From: Galeopsis tetrahit
Lineage: Eukaryota; Streptophyta; Magnoliopsida; Lamiales; Lamiaceae
Assembly: GCA_963675135.1 (NCBI GenBank)
Contig: OY776124.1
Span: 18,722,066-18,786,065, forward strand
DNA length: 64,000 bases
Direction of reading: 5' to 3'
Shown here piece after piece: positions 41,938 through 53,429 of this stretch (positions within the stretch are counted from its first letter, which is position 1; each line of letters begins with the position of its first letter). Both the position numbers and the translations under genes were made by a program. Under the pieces are notes generated by a model. That model made no database searches, had not been told where the DNA came from, and saw nothing but the letters and a program-made list of their open reading frames with translations.

Positions 41938-43421
41938 TGTTGGTCCCAAAGTTGAGTTAAGATTGAGTAAGCTAGTAAAAGTCTAGAGGGGAGGGGTGAA
42001 TAGACTTTTAAAAATCTTTCAAAATATCAGAATATGCAATGCGGAATTTAGTCTTCTTATGTACTGTACTGTGCTTACTCAGCTCAGATCAGTACTTTCA
42101 AAGCAATATGGGCCTTACTAGTTTATACTCAACTTTTCTTTAGATCTTTATCTTTGTTAATTCTTAATGTTCTTAGTTAAACAATTCAAACAAATATCAA
42201 ACAGAAAATGTAAAGAACACAGAATTTTATAGTGGTTCGACAAATGTCTACATCCACTCTCACAATCCCAGTTGTGATGTTTTATTAACTCTTCCTTCTT
42301 GAGTTTCTTGTGGCTTAAAGTCCCAAGATTAAGACTTTGATCTTATCGATTATACCTCCAGGTATATCTTCGATCTACTAGTAATTCTACAAGTAACTAG
42401 CACACTTGTTTTACAAAATACAAACTTAAAACTTGAAAAGTAAAACTTCTCTTTGAATAGCCTTTGAGTCTTCTCTTCAATTCAGTGGCTCTTCTCTTCT
42501 TTAATCTCCTTCAACTCTGTGAGTTCTTCTTGTGCTCTGTAGACTTAGATTGCTTGTGAATGCTTTAAGATCAGTAGTCTTAGCAGTAGGAGATCACACA
42601 GTATTTATAGAACTTAGTATGACAGTTAGCAGTTTGTGAACTAACTCTCAACTAACTCTAAAACTGTTTTTGTAACTTCTTCTTGTAACCGACTTTGTAA
42701 CTTCCTTCAACTTCCAAGTCAGCATATCTTCAATATATCTTTAGTTACACTTTAAATAAGTTTTCCAAACTTATTCTTCAATCATACTAACTCAGCACAG
42801 TAAACTACTCTTCTTAGTTTTACTGTTCTTAGTCAGTAAGCACAGTTCTCCAAAACTGTTCTGTACTTCTTCAGATTTCTTCTAAGATTATCTTCAACTC
42901 TTCTTGAAGTCTTCTTATTCTGAAGTAGTCTTCTGAGTCTTCATAGTCTTCGGATCTTCATCTAATCTAGTGTTCTAAACTACTGTTCTGAACTTTTACA
43001 ATGCTGATTACAATAAAATACAACTTTACATATATAAAACCTATCTATACATCAACTGAACTATATACAGATGAGTATAATTAAGTCCTATACTATAAGC
43101 TGTCTATACAATACAAAACATCAGCTTAGTTCCTAACAGTTCATATATCAGATCAGTAAACACAATAAGATCAGTAAACACCTAAGATCAGTAACTTACA
43201 TATAAAATCAGTAAGCATATAAGATCAGTAACTCAGATTCAAATATCTCATATAAGATCAGTAAACTTATTCTCAGTTTCCACACTAAGATCAGTAAACT
43301 TATTCTCTATAGAACTTTTATATCAACATACAAACACATATACCATTATCCTCAAGTTGCTTTTGGTCATCAAAACATACACATCAATTAGAACATTGTT
43401 TCACAGATTCATATCCCAACA
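41938..43421 (-). repeat. 5' LTR of the outer copia (1484 bp)
   Basis: Pairs with 15791-17291 (about 9 substitutions, one 17-bp difference). Minus-strand TATA box as tatttata at 42602-42609. GATCAGTA repeat tract at 43150-43300. Followed by TSD GTTGG (43422-43426). Confidence 0.9.
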
Positions 43422-43657
43422 GTTGGTATGGTGGGGAATGGTGATGGTGAGATTTGATTTTGGCACAGAGATGGTGGTGGTGGCGGCGGCCTGTGGGAAC
43501 GATGAAATGGGGGTGGTGGGTGTACACATCTGGAGAAATTTATTTAATTTGAACCGAAGGGTAGACTTGACATTTCACATGTAACTATTTTGTTAAAAAA
43601 ATCTCGCTGGGTGTACTCAATAAGTTCGTGGGTGTCTTTAACTGCGCCCTAAGTAAA

Positions 43658-44275
43658 TTAAAAACCCAGACCAATGCCTAAATAAGAAGCCCAATTTTTT
43701 TAATGGCCCACATCCCAACCATAATATAACCTAACTTGCTGCTAATGCGCAGCCCCAATTTTCAACTTTCTTCTTCATCTTTGTTCAATCGAATTTTTCA
43801 TCGGTGGATGCAATTTTGTTACGCTCAAAGATGGGTAGTGAGGGCGGCAGACGCGTAGAGGAGGAAGGGGGCAGACGTGCGCCGTAAACGCGAGGTAGAG
43901 GAGGTGCACCCCGGAAGAGACTATCTACTTTCTTTCTTTCTGTATTAATTTTGTAATTTACACGGCCTGAGATATTTACACCACAAAATTGAGGAGGAAA
44001 TTGGTGGATTCTGTAAAATACGCACGATTCTTAATGTTTTTGGCTTATACATTTAATTAATTTTAGTTATAATCATAAATATATAAAAAAAAGAAAAAAA
44101 AAAGATAGAACCGGGCCAGCCCGAAAAATCGGGCCAAGCCCGACCTGAGCCCGGTTAGCCTGGCGGGCCAAATCGACCCGGTTCTTTTCGGGCCACTATA
44201 AATCAGACCCAGTCTGGCCTGCTAGTCGGGTGGGCCGGGCCAGCCCATCGGGCCGGGTTGGTTTTGACCGCCCTA
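43658..44275. other. Right arm of the hAT-like element 14491-44275
   Basis: No gene. GGGCC/CCCGA-rich subterminal zone at 44110-44265, mirrored at 14500-14640. Also a GC-rich patch at 43840-43915. Confidence 0.6.
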
Positions 44276-44775
44276 TGTTTGGGGATCGAGGGATCCTTGG
44301 AGGACCTCGGGCTTGAATCTTGGGTGAAATGTACTTTTTTTTTTTTATTGTGGAATGAGTGCTGCATGACCTTAGGGGCTCTGATATATCGGAGTGCTGA
44401 GATGCCATTCGGATTTGATTCCAACATTAAATCAATTTTGATCTCCTAGGCAGGTGACGCTTCGGCTTCCGTGCGAATCTCCGCATGCCAGCCATCAAAT
44501 CACCTTTTCTCGGGAACTGGCGTCTTCATTAAATACGTGTCTCCCCCTCCCCTCTCAAGCTTTAATATTTCCAATTCTCGAAAGTTCTCGGCATCTGGGC
44601 TATAACCGATTTAATTCGGAACCAGCCTTTAGGTCCATTAAGCCCACACACGAATATCTGAACCGCCCCTTAGACTTCGGCCATTATACATATCTTCCCT
44701 GTTCACAACTGTCCACTTTCTTTTTCAAATTTTCTCGTTTCCGCTCTGACGCTCAAGGGTTGCATGCCACCGGAG
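44276..44775 (-). other. Gypsy 3' noncoding region (inner part)
   Basis: Continues from 14490 across the hAT insertion and runs to the hAT insertion at 44776. No integrase motifs were found on the minus strand. Poly-T run at 44336-44347. Confidence 0.5.
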
Positions 44776-47700
44776 TAGGACTGTTCAAAATAAAACCGGA
44801 CCGGAAAAATGACCGGAACCGGACCGGACCGGACCGGAACCGGACCGGGACCGGGAAAACCGGTCCGGTCTCCGGTCCTTAAAATTCTGGAATTCCGGGT
44901 TCCGGTCCGGTCCGGTCTAAAACCGGATTTTACCGGTCCAAGACCGGAAACCCAGAATTAATATTTTTTTTTTTTTAAATTTTTATTAAAAGATAATATC
45001 GCTAATAATTATCTAACCCTAATTTTCCATTCTCACTCTCACTTCATCACTTCTAAGTTCTAACTTCTCACATTCTTTAAACGGCGCCTTGTCTTGAACC
45101 CTACCTTTCTCCGCCCCCTTTCTTTGCCGACGTTCAACCAAGAGATATCCCCACCACTCCGGCCACCTTCTCCACCCCTTTCTTTGCCGACGTTCAATCA
45201 AGAAATAGCCCCGTGACTCCGTGAGTCCGTGACCGTGAGTCGTGAGTCTCGTGACTCGTGTGAGAAGGTAATAGAGCCAGCGCAACGGAGTACTCTACCC
45301 AATCATCTTGCAATGTTAGTTTTCTTGAGTCTTGAGAAGCGTTTTCTAATTTAACTATTTCACTTCTTCATATATTCTTCATACTAATTTATTATTTCAA
45401 TTTTAGATGGATAACTCTCAGTCTCAATCTCAATTAAAAAGAGTACCGGTTGTTTCTGATCAATCATCGGATGCGCTTACTAATGAAGAATTGGAAGAGT
45501 TGCGCAAGTCCTTACCTCCGAGTAAGACACTAACTGAGGGACGAAGGTACATTAATAGAAAGAGCAAAAGAAGGGCTGTGTATTAGCAAAATTTTATAGA
45601 GTATTTGGATGAAAAAATGTTTCTTAGGGCTGAATGTAAATTTTGTGAATCAACATTTGCTGCTGATTCTAACATGAATGGAACCAAAAATATCAAACTA
45701 CATTCTGATAGATGTATCCGTAATCCTGATAATAAAGGTAAAGGGAAACAATCAGAATTGGTTTTTAAATCTGGGGATGGTGAAGAGACCGAGGGGAAAT
45801 TGAAATTTGGGACAGTAAATTTGAAAGATGTGAGGGATGCACTTACTTATCACATTGTTGTTGATGAATTACCTTTTAGGCATGTTGAGGAACTTGGATT
45901 TAAACGGTTGATGGAAGTTTGTGTGCCTAGATTTCGTGTTCCCTCACGCACTACTGTTGCACGGGATATTCTTCTACTCTACAAAAATGAAAAAGTAGAA
46001 TTGAAAGAATTTTTTAGGAGTTCATGTCAAAGGGTTTGTGTGACAACAGATACTTGGACATCAATACAAAGAATAAATTACATGTGTCTAACAGCTCACT
46101 TTATTGACAGTGAATGGAAATTGCAAAAAAGAATAATAAATTTTTGTCCAATTTCTAGTCATAAAGGTGAAGCTATAGGGAAAGCTGTTGAGTCTTGCTT
46201 AGAATCTTGGGGGATTGAAGATAAGCTTTTTACTGTCACTGTTGACAATGCTAGTTCGAATGATGTTGCATGTGGCTATTTGAGAAAGATGGTTCAACGC
46301 ACGGGATGCATTAGTGATGGGAAATTTCTTCACGTTAGGTGTATGGCTCACATCATTAACCTTATTGTTTGGGATGGCATTAAAGAGCATTGTGTATCCA
46401 TTAATAGAGTTAGAACTGCTGTGAAATATATTAGGAATTCTCCTTCAAGATTGCATAGATTCAAAGAACTCATTGAGAAAGCTAATTTAGATTCCAAATC
46501 TCTTTTATCCCTTGATTGTCCTACTCGCTGGAATTCCACTTATGTTATGTTAGACACTGCTTGTAAATTTCAGCGTATTTTTAGTGGTGTGAATTTGCCT
46601 GATGGAAGAGATGTTCCACATGATGAAAAGCCTCCTGATGCTGATGATTGGTGTAATGTGAGTAGGTTAGTTGTGTTTTTGAAAGGATTCTACTCGTTAA
46701 CTCGTCGTATTTCTGGTACTTCTTATGTGACTAGTAACAAGGGTTTTTTTGGAATTGCTGCTACTCTTGATCAGTTGAATAAGTGGGAGAAAAACCTTGA
46801 GATAGAATTTCAAAACATGGCAGCTTGTATGAGAATGAAGTATGATAAGTATTGGGGTGATGTTGATAAAATGAATATAATGATTTATCTTGCAGTTGTT
46901 CTTGATCCACAATCAAAACTTGATGTGGTAGAATTGACTCTCACGGACATGTATGGAAAGGAAGAGGGTATGAGATTGACTGCCAAAGTGAAAGATCATG
47001 CTTATTCTTTATTTGATGAATATAGACATCTGTACTCTCATTTGGCTCCACAAAGTGGCCAAAACATTGAATTGACTTCTAATGATGTATTTGGAGGTGG
47101 AGATGGTATGGGAGATGACATAAACTATGTGAGAAGTCTTCAAGACAGAGCTAAGAGGTTGAAAGGATCAAGTGGACATGTAAGAAGTGAGTTTGAAAGG
47201 TATTTGAATGAAATATTAGGGGATGATGAAAATGACCTAGATGCATTGTCTTGGTGGGCTATTAATGAGCATCGATATCCGATTGTTTCGCGGATGGCAC
47301 GAGATATACTTGCTATTCCATTATCTACTGTTGCCTCTGAATCTGCGTTTAGTACGGGAGGTCGTCATCTTGACTCATTTAGGAGTTCTTTGAATCCACT
47401 GGTAATATATACAACTTAATTTCTTTTTTCTATGTTATTAAATAATGTTTTATTTTACTTTGTTATCTAATTTATTTATTTTTTTATGAGAAAATAATAG
47501 ACAGTGCAAGCCCTTATTTGTACACAAGATTGGCTTCGAGCGAAGGGAGCACCCAAGGATTTGCGCGATATGGAAGATAATTTGCGTGATTTACATGAGT
47601 TAGAAGAAATTGAAAATGGTAATGATTTATATTTATTAAATAAATTGTCAACCTACTTTCTTTTCATTAGTTGTACACTGTTAACATTTTTATTTGTAAT

Positions 47701-48333
47701 AACAGATTTACTCAAGACTACTTTAAATGATGAAGACAATGTTATATACATTGTGGACCCTTAAATTGCTCAAGACTAATGCTCAAGACTAATGGTTAAC
47801 ATATTTGTTCAAGACTACTTGTAATGTAATGTGTTTTTGTTGTTTTTGTTTTTGGACTTTGTTTCTAGGGGTTGGTTTTGATTTTGAATACTTTCTATTA
47901 TTTTGCTATATATATTAAGTTTGTTAGGGACTGTTGTGTTGGTTGTTGCTAATATATATATAAGTAGTATCTTGACAATTTTAAAATTTTGCACAATTGT
48001 GATCAACTTGATCCAATGAATATAATTTATTCTTTAGGAGTTAGGGCATAATAAAAGAATTTATGATAGTAAATATTACATAGTAAAAGTTGTAAAAAAT
48101 TATATATATATAAAAAAAAAAAGGAACCGGTCCAATTAAAGTTGTAAAAAATTATATAAAAAAAAAAGGAACCGGTCCAAACCCGGACCGGACCGGAATT
48201 TTCCGGTCCGGTCCGGTCTGGACCGGATAGATTACGGTCCGGTCTCCGGTCCGACCATCTCGTAAGATTCCGGTCCCGGTCCAAACCGGTCCCGGTCCGG
48301 TCCGGTCCGGTTTTGGACCGGTGCACACCCCTA
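44776..48333 (+). mobile_element. hAT transposon, autonomous-size (3558 bp), nearly intact
   Basis: The left end TAGGACTGTTCAAAA and the complement of the right end (TAGGGGTGTGCACC) are hAT-like and flanked by a perfect 8-bp duplication CACCGGAG (44768-44775 and 48334-48341). Subterminal zones are dense in ACCGGACCGG on the left (44800-44950) and its complement on the right (48125-48320). It encodes a full-length transposase with two introns. The perfect duplication suggests a fairly recent insertion into the gypsy element. Confidence 0.92.
45407..47764 (+). pseudogene. hAT transposase gene (three exons), one nonsense codon in the BED finger
   Basis: Exons 45407-47401, 47501-47618 and 47706-47764 are joined by GT-AG introns of 99 and 87 bp; the joined length is 724 codons, in frame. 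Domains: BED zinc finger near the start (AECKFC ... H.....C), the RNase H-like catalytic core with acidic residues in TTDTWTS and VTVDNASSND, the CPTRWNSTY motif, and the hATC dimerisation domain (WWAINEHRYPIVSRMARDIL, then PLSTVASESAFSTGG). An in-frame TAG at 45584-45586 falls just before the BED cysteines, where this finger family has a Trp. Otherwise the frame is open. A start downstream at 45608 would lack part of the finger. Confidence 0.85.
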
Positions 48334-48373
48334 CACCGGAGTCCCACGATCCAAGCACCACAACCTCCCAACG
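48334..48373 (-). other. Gypsy sequence between the hAT insertion and the end of pol
   Basis: TSD copy CACCGGAG at 48334-48341, then the sequence right after the pol stop. The integrase expected here is absent. Confidence 0.5.
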
Positions 48374-50910
48374 TCAATAACTCCTCCCCTTAGAGTGTCT
48401 GACCCCAGGTATAGTCTCCGCCACCACAAGTGTTACATTTCCTTGTCCTTCGAATTCTGCAGAGCTAGCGAGTTTGACAAGACTATCTGCTTTCATGTTT
48501 TCTTCTCTTGGGATCTGGAGTACCTCGAATATGTGGAATTTGTTCTTCAGGCTCTGGACTCGCTCCAGGTAAGCTACCATTTTCCCCTCTTTTGTAGCAT
48601 ATTCTCCATTCACTTGTTGTACCACCAGCTGGGAGTCTGAGAACAATGAGACTTTCTGAGCTCCCAGCTCCGTAGCCATTTCAGCTCCTCGAATCAATGC
48701 CTCGTACTCAGCTCCGTTGTTTGAAGTTTGAAACTGGAACCTAATGGTAAACTGTGTTTCCAACCCTTGAGGATCGATCATTAGTATTCCAGCTCCGTAG
48801 CCGGTCATCGACACAGAACCATCCACATAGATCTTCCAGCCTTCCATCTCTTCCAGCCTGGTGGACTCTTGGATGAAGTCCGAAAGAGCTTGAGCTTTAA
48901 TAGCCCTTCGAGGTTCATTATCCACATTGTATTCTTGCAACTCGATGGCCCATTTGACCATACGTCCTGATAAATCTGCTCTACCAATTACCTGCTTCAA
49001 GGGGTAATTTGTACGAACAATGATTTTATATGATAAAAAATATGGATGTAACCTCTAGGCTGTGATGACCACAGCGAGTGCAGCTTTCTCGATCTCCGCA
49101 TATCGAACCTCTGCTCCTTGGATGATCTTACTAACGTAATAGATAGGGTGCTGAATAGGTCCATCTTCTTTCAATAGGGTTGTGCTTAAAGAATGTTCTC
49201 CAACCGAGAGGTATAAAAGGAGCGTATCCCCAGGGGAGGGCTTCGTTAGCTTTGGAAGATGGGACAGATGAGCTTTGAGCTCTTCAAACGCCTTCTGACA
49301 GTGCTCGTCCCATTCGAATCTGGATCCTTTCCTCAAGGTTCTGAAGAAATGGTGACTCTTCTCTGCAGACCTAGAGATGAATCTGCTCAAAGCCGTAATT
49401 CAGCCATTGAGGGTCTGCAGCTCTTTCAAGTTTCTTGGGGGCTGCATGTCTAGCACAACTTTGACCTTGGCTGGATTGACCTTGATCCCTCTTTGAGTAA
49501 CCATGTAACCCAGATATTTCCCTGATCTCACTCCGAATGAGCACTTCGCGGGATTCAGTTTGATGCCATTCCTTCTAATTACCTGGAACACTTCCTCTAA
49601 GTCTTCCACATTTGTTCCAGCCTCGGCACTTTTAGCCAACATATCATCCACGTAGATTTCCATATTTCGACCAATCTGATCTCGAAACACCGAATCCACC
49701 ATCCGTTGGTATGTGGCTCCTGCATTGATTAGCCCAAACGACATTCTAACATAACCAAAAGTCCCGTACGTAGCAATGAAGCATACCTTAGGGATGTCGG
49801 CTGGGTTGAACTGTATCTGATTGTAGCCTTGATAGGCATCCATCATGCTAAGCAACTCGAAGCCGGAAGTCGCATCGACCAGTTGATCAATCCGAGGCAA
49901 AGGGTAGTGGTCCTTCGGGCAGGCTTTGTTCAAATCTCTGAAATCGATACACATTCTCCACTTTCCAGCTCCTTTCGACATTAAGACGGCGTTGGAGAGC
50001 CATTCTGGGAACTGCACTTTCTGGACATGTCCAGCTTTCAACAGTTTCTCGATCTCATTCTTTATGATTGCATTCTTTTCTGTTCCGAAGTTTCTAAGCT
50101 TTTGCTTAACGGGCTTAGCTTTGGGATCAACGTTGAGGTAATGCATGGCCACCTCCGGAGGTATCCGTGTCATGTCTTCTGAAGAAAAGGCAAAGATATC
50201 TGCATTCTTTCTTAACGTATAAATTACCTTTTCAGCCACTTCCGGCTCCATTTGCACTACTATCCTCGTAGTGAATCCAGTCTTTTCGGGATATAGCTCT
50301 ACGGCCATTTGTTCTTCATCAACTTGGATTCGGGGTTGTTCTCCAGCTCCCTCAGCTACTCTCTGCTTCTTTAAGCCAGGATCCTCTCCTTTGATCCTTC
50401 CAAGGCCTCGGGTTAGGGATTTGTCAGCAATTTTGACAGATTCTACATAGCATTTGCGAGACTGGTATTGATCTCCTCGCACTTCGTCGGCGCCTCCCGG
50501 AGCTGGAAATTTTAACTTCATGTGGAATGTCGAGACTACAACTTGGAACAAATTCAGGCTTGGTCTTCCCAATACCACGTTGTAGGAGGATGGGACATCC
50601 ACTACCAAGAACTCAATCATCATCACTCGTCTGGCTGGAGCACTCCCCAACCGTACTTGCAACATTACCGATCCTAAAGGCTGAATGGCTCCTCCCGAGA
50701 ACCCGTAGAGTGATGTTTCTATTGGTTTTAGTTTTACATTCAGCTCCATTCTTTTAAAGCACTCCAGGAGCATGATGTTTGTCGAACACCCTGTGTCTAC
50801 GAATACTCGGGCCACATCATAACCTACAATATCAGCTGCTATTACCAGAGCGTCGTTGTGGTGTACTAGGGTTTCTCCAGCGTCCTCCGGACCGAACTGG
50901 ATGTGGGGGC
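48374..50910 (-). pseudogene. Gypsy pol: protease, RT, RNase H and second RNase H; two in-frame stops; no integrase
   Basis: One continuous minus-strand frame is interrupted only by TGA (49402-49400) and TAG (49057-49055). Protease with DTG (ARVFVDTGCSTN). RT with MCIDFRDLN, DAYQGYNQI, MSFGL and YVDDML (intact). RNase H (FEWDEHCQKAFEELK ... PIYYVSK). Then a linker with WAIELQEYNV and a second RNase H (IYVDGSVSMTGYGAGI ... SDSQLVVQQ). A duplicated RNase H is the hallmark of the Tat branch of Ty3/gypsy. The frame opens near 50910 without an ATG. After GVRHSKGRSY it stops; integrase is missing. Both stops are consistent with C-to-T changes. Confidence 0.9.
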
Positions 50911-51132
50911 TGGCCCCACCTGTCCGATTTCTTCGACTTTCTTCTGGTATCCAGCTCTCAGAGCTCGGACACTCTGTTTCCTTTATCTAAAGGAGTCACC
51001 ATCGACCGGGCCTCCCATGATCATTTGTATCGTGCCTCTCTTCTGCGGTTGAGGAGGTAATTTCCCCTCGTCTACTCGAGGCTCCTTTTGTCTCTCATCC
51101 GGCCTTCGCTCCTATTCTTTCATCTTTTGTCC
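50911..51132 (-). pseudogene. Degenerate gag-pol linker of the gypsy element
   Basis: The minus strand encodes a stretch 'IQMIMGGPVDGDSF', the GGP linker motif usual between gag and protease in Tat elements. It is followed by TAA and then a frame change before the protease. No intact ORF. Confidence 0.55.
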
Positions 51133-52893
51133 TTAGAATCCTTGTCTATTTCGGTAGATAAATTCTTTCAAATGGCCTGCTTGTATCATTCTTTCAATCG
51201 CATTCCTTAAATGGAAGCACTCGTTCGTATCATAGCCATACTCATTATGAAAATGGCAGTACTTATCGTCCCTGGGCTTCGTAGGTCCTCTATTTCGATT
51301 AAAGGGATATCTCATATCTAGGTGGTCGCCTGCCACATCGAGCACTTCCGCTGGTTCTAGTTTCAAAGGGGTATACGTATCGAACCTCACTTTTGGTCCT
51401 GTCTTGAACTCGGGGTTCCTCGGACCTCCGGGGCCTCCGAAATTCCTAGGACCTCCGAAGCTGGCCGACCCTCTAGGTCCTGGAGGCCTTTTTGTTGACT
51501 CATGGGGGGTCCTCCTTGCAGTCGAGTCCTTGCCCTTGTCGTTGGCCATTGTTCTTACTTCTGACCTCTTGGCTTGTCTCATCTCCTCCAAAGTGAGATA
51601 CTTCTCTGCCATGTGTAATAATTCATCGAACGTCTGGGCTGGCTTTTTTGCGAGAGAGGAAAAAAGGTCCCCATCTCGTAATCCATTGATCAAGGCATTA
51701 ATCTAGACCTCCTGGGAGGCTGTGGGCACCTCCAGAGCTTCTTGGTTGAATCTTTTAAGGAAAGTTCGCAAGCTCTCTGATTCTCCCTGCCTTAGGTTGA
51801 ACAATGTTAAGGTAGCTCGGGGCTGTCTTCTTGCACTAGCGAATTGATGCAAGAAGAGCTCATTGAATCTGGTCCAGGAGTTGATGGTGTTAGATTCAAG
51901 TTGGGTGAAACACTGCTGAGCTACTTTGGAAAGGGTTGTCAGAAAAACCCGACACTTCACTCCTTCTCCATATCGGTGCAGAAGGGTTGCGTTCTCGAAC
52001 CTTACTAGGTGCTCGTAAGGGTTGGTTGTACCATCGTATTCAAAGTTTAAAGATTTGAAATTAAAGGGTAACTCATCATGTAATATAGCCGTAGAGAACT
52101 GACATCCAGCGATAGGGGTAGGTCTACTTACATGATTTGTCATTCTCTTCCTCATTGCCTTCATCTCTTCTTGCAAGGCTTGAAGCTGGCTGCTCACAGC
52201 TCCCGGGTAAGTGTCGTCCGTACTTTCCTCGACTTCAGGAGCCAGAGCTCCTTCAACCTCGTTAAGGTTCATGTTCCTTCTCCGGTTCAGCATAAGAACA
52301 CTCATTTCTGCTTGAGAGGGAAGCTTCTCTTCCCTTTCGCCCTGACCTCCAATGTCTCGCGAGAGGTTGTGGGAGGCTCTAGGTATGTGCTCAGGCCCTC
52401 GGAGACATCCAGTGTCCGCTACTCTTGAGGGAGTTGGGACTATAGGTCTTTTTTGGGATGCCATCATTCTTTCCATGGCTCGTGCAACCATCGTGTTCAA
52501 CTGCTTAGTGGTTACGATCATCATCTCGGAATTGGGAACACCAGGGGGTGCTCTGTCTCTCTGTTCGTCCCTAAAGGGGTTGGATGCGCCAGCTACGTCA
52601 TCCGTCATAATGGGAGTGGATCCTCCAGCCCCTCCGGGTAGGTCTTGAATTCCCGGTGGTGCTGGTGTGGAGACCTCCTCCAGAGGCGTATCTCTTTCGG
52701 TGTGGAGAGGCGGCAAAGTCGTAGATGAAGGAGCTTTGCCTCGTCCCACGTATGATCCTATCACAAAGGCAGGCGGGGGAATGGGCGGCCCAGTTCCCCT
52801 TCCTATCACCGTTCCGGATCCTATGGAGGCAGGGGGTATCAGGGCCCCTCTTCCGTCTTTCGTCGGTGGAGGAATATCTCGATATCCTCCCAT
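51133..52893 (-). pseudogene. Gypsy gag with an in-frame TAG
   Basis: ATG at 52893, 57 bp inside the 5' LTR boundary (52950). N-terminal Pro/Gly-rich region, then the retrotransposon gag domain (LPFNFKSLNFEYDGTTNPYEHL ... WTRFNELFLHQF ... LTLFNLRQGESESLRTFLKRF). TAG at 51705-51703 breaks the frame, which then continues in phase (INALINGLRDGD) through a zinc-binding CHFHNEYGYDTNECFHL segment and ends with TAA at 51135-51133. Only one nonsense change separates the two halves. Confidence 0.9.
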
Positions 52894-52949
52894 GGCGATT
52901 TATCAAAACTCTCACGTCTTAACTCAGAAATTTCCCAGACGGCGCTAGT
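52894..52949 (-). other. Gypsy leader with candidate primer binding site
   Basis: On the minus strand, next to the LTR, the sequence reads actagcgccgtctgggaaa. The AGCGCCGTCTGGG core looks like a tRNA 3'-end complement in the position expected of a PBS. Which tRNA it matches I cannot settle by eye. Confidence 0.5.
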
Positions 52950-53353
52950 TGATGCGTCAAAAAAGAGCACGCAACGGTTGAGGCAGTTACTAACCTTGCG
53001 TTAAGATTACGTGAACACCTCGTCTTCTAAAGATGCACTTCTTCGTCTCCAAAAGACCTCGAAGGACCTGCAAAAACCCTGCCAGAGGGGTACCCGATGT
53101 TGGGCCTCCGACGCTCAAGTCAGTAAAGTGGCCAGAAATGGCAATGAGGGAGATTCCTTGTATATGTGAAACTCAATTATAGCTCGAAATAATTAGGGTC
53201 GGAGGAAACAAGTTTTCAAGGTGGTTGAGCTGGGATTCAGCTTTAACAGCCTCGCCGGAAAGAATGTCAGGGTATTTTCCGGTGGGAGACTGTATGTTTA
53301 GGTAGTTTTTAGTGTGTAAGTGGTTGTGTCCGGAAATAATAAGTAAAGGCGCG

Positions 53354-53360
53354 TATAAAT
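53354..53360 (+). promoter_or_regulatory. TATA-like box on the plus strand of the gypsy LTR, upstream of the chimeric ORF
   Basis: gcgTATAAATagtacc, conserved in the other LTR at 13836. It is antisense to the gypsy genes, so it is either fortuitous or an antisense promoter. Confidence 0.35.
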
Positions 53361-53429
53361 AGTACCTCTTAGGGGAAGGGTTATCCACTTCCCCTTTTCT
53401 CTCAACTTACCACCTTGTGGGTTAAACCC

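Larger units (their letters stand above)
15791..43421 (-). mobile_element. Outer Ty1/copia (SIRE-like) element with a third ORF, split by an inner copy
   Basis: The LTRs at 15791-17291 and 41938-43421 begin and end TGTTGG...CCAACA and are flanked by GTTGG (15786-15790 and 43422-43426). Minus-strand order is 5' LTR, PBS (41935-41925), gag start (41776), [inner element], rest of gag, pol, ORF3, PPT, 3' LTR. Without the inner element it is about 13.5 kb. The LTRs differ by about 9 substitutions and one 17-bp indel. It is inactive: gag is split and the RT active site has an Asp-to-Asn change. SIRE-type assignment rests on LTR size, PBS and the ORF after pol. Confidence 0.92.
14753..43649. mobile_element. 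TIR element with perfect 8-bp TSD, interrupted by the copia pair
   Basis: The left end gggcgcggttaaagacac (14753) matches, inverted, the right end gtgtctttaactgcgccc (43649), 16 of 18. The flanking duplication TAAGTAAA is perfect (14745-14752 and 43650-43657). Without the inserted copia it is about 1.26 kb. Its interior has a GC-rich, C/T-biased segment (14920-15330), an AT-rich minisatellite (15365-15740) and a G-rich segment (43427-43560). No transposase is present. The 8-bp duplication suggests a hAT-group element, but the ends are not the usual hAT ends. Confidence 0.75.
14491..44275. mobile_element. Non-autonomous hAT-like element split by further insertions
   Basis: The left end TAGGGTTGTCAAA (14491) matches the complement of the right end TTTTGACCGCCCTA (44275), 11 of 13 positions. 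Both ends are followed by GGGCC/CCGGG-rich subterminal DNA. The 8-bp flanks tatttgtg (14483-14490) and tgtttggg (44276-44283) agree at 6 of 8 positions, as expected for an old hAT target duplication. About 0.87 kb belongs to the element itself (14491-14744 and 43658-44275). No transposase is seen. Confidence 0.7.
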
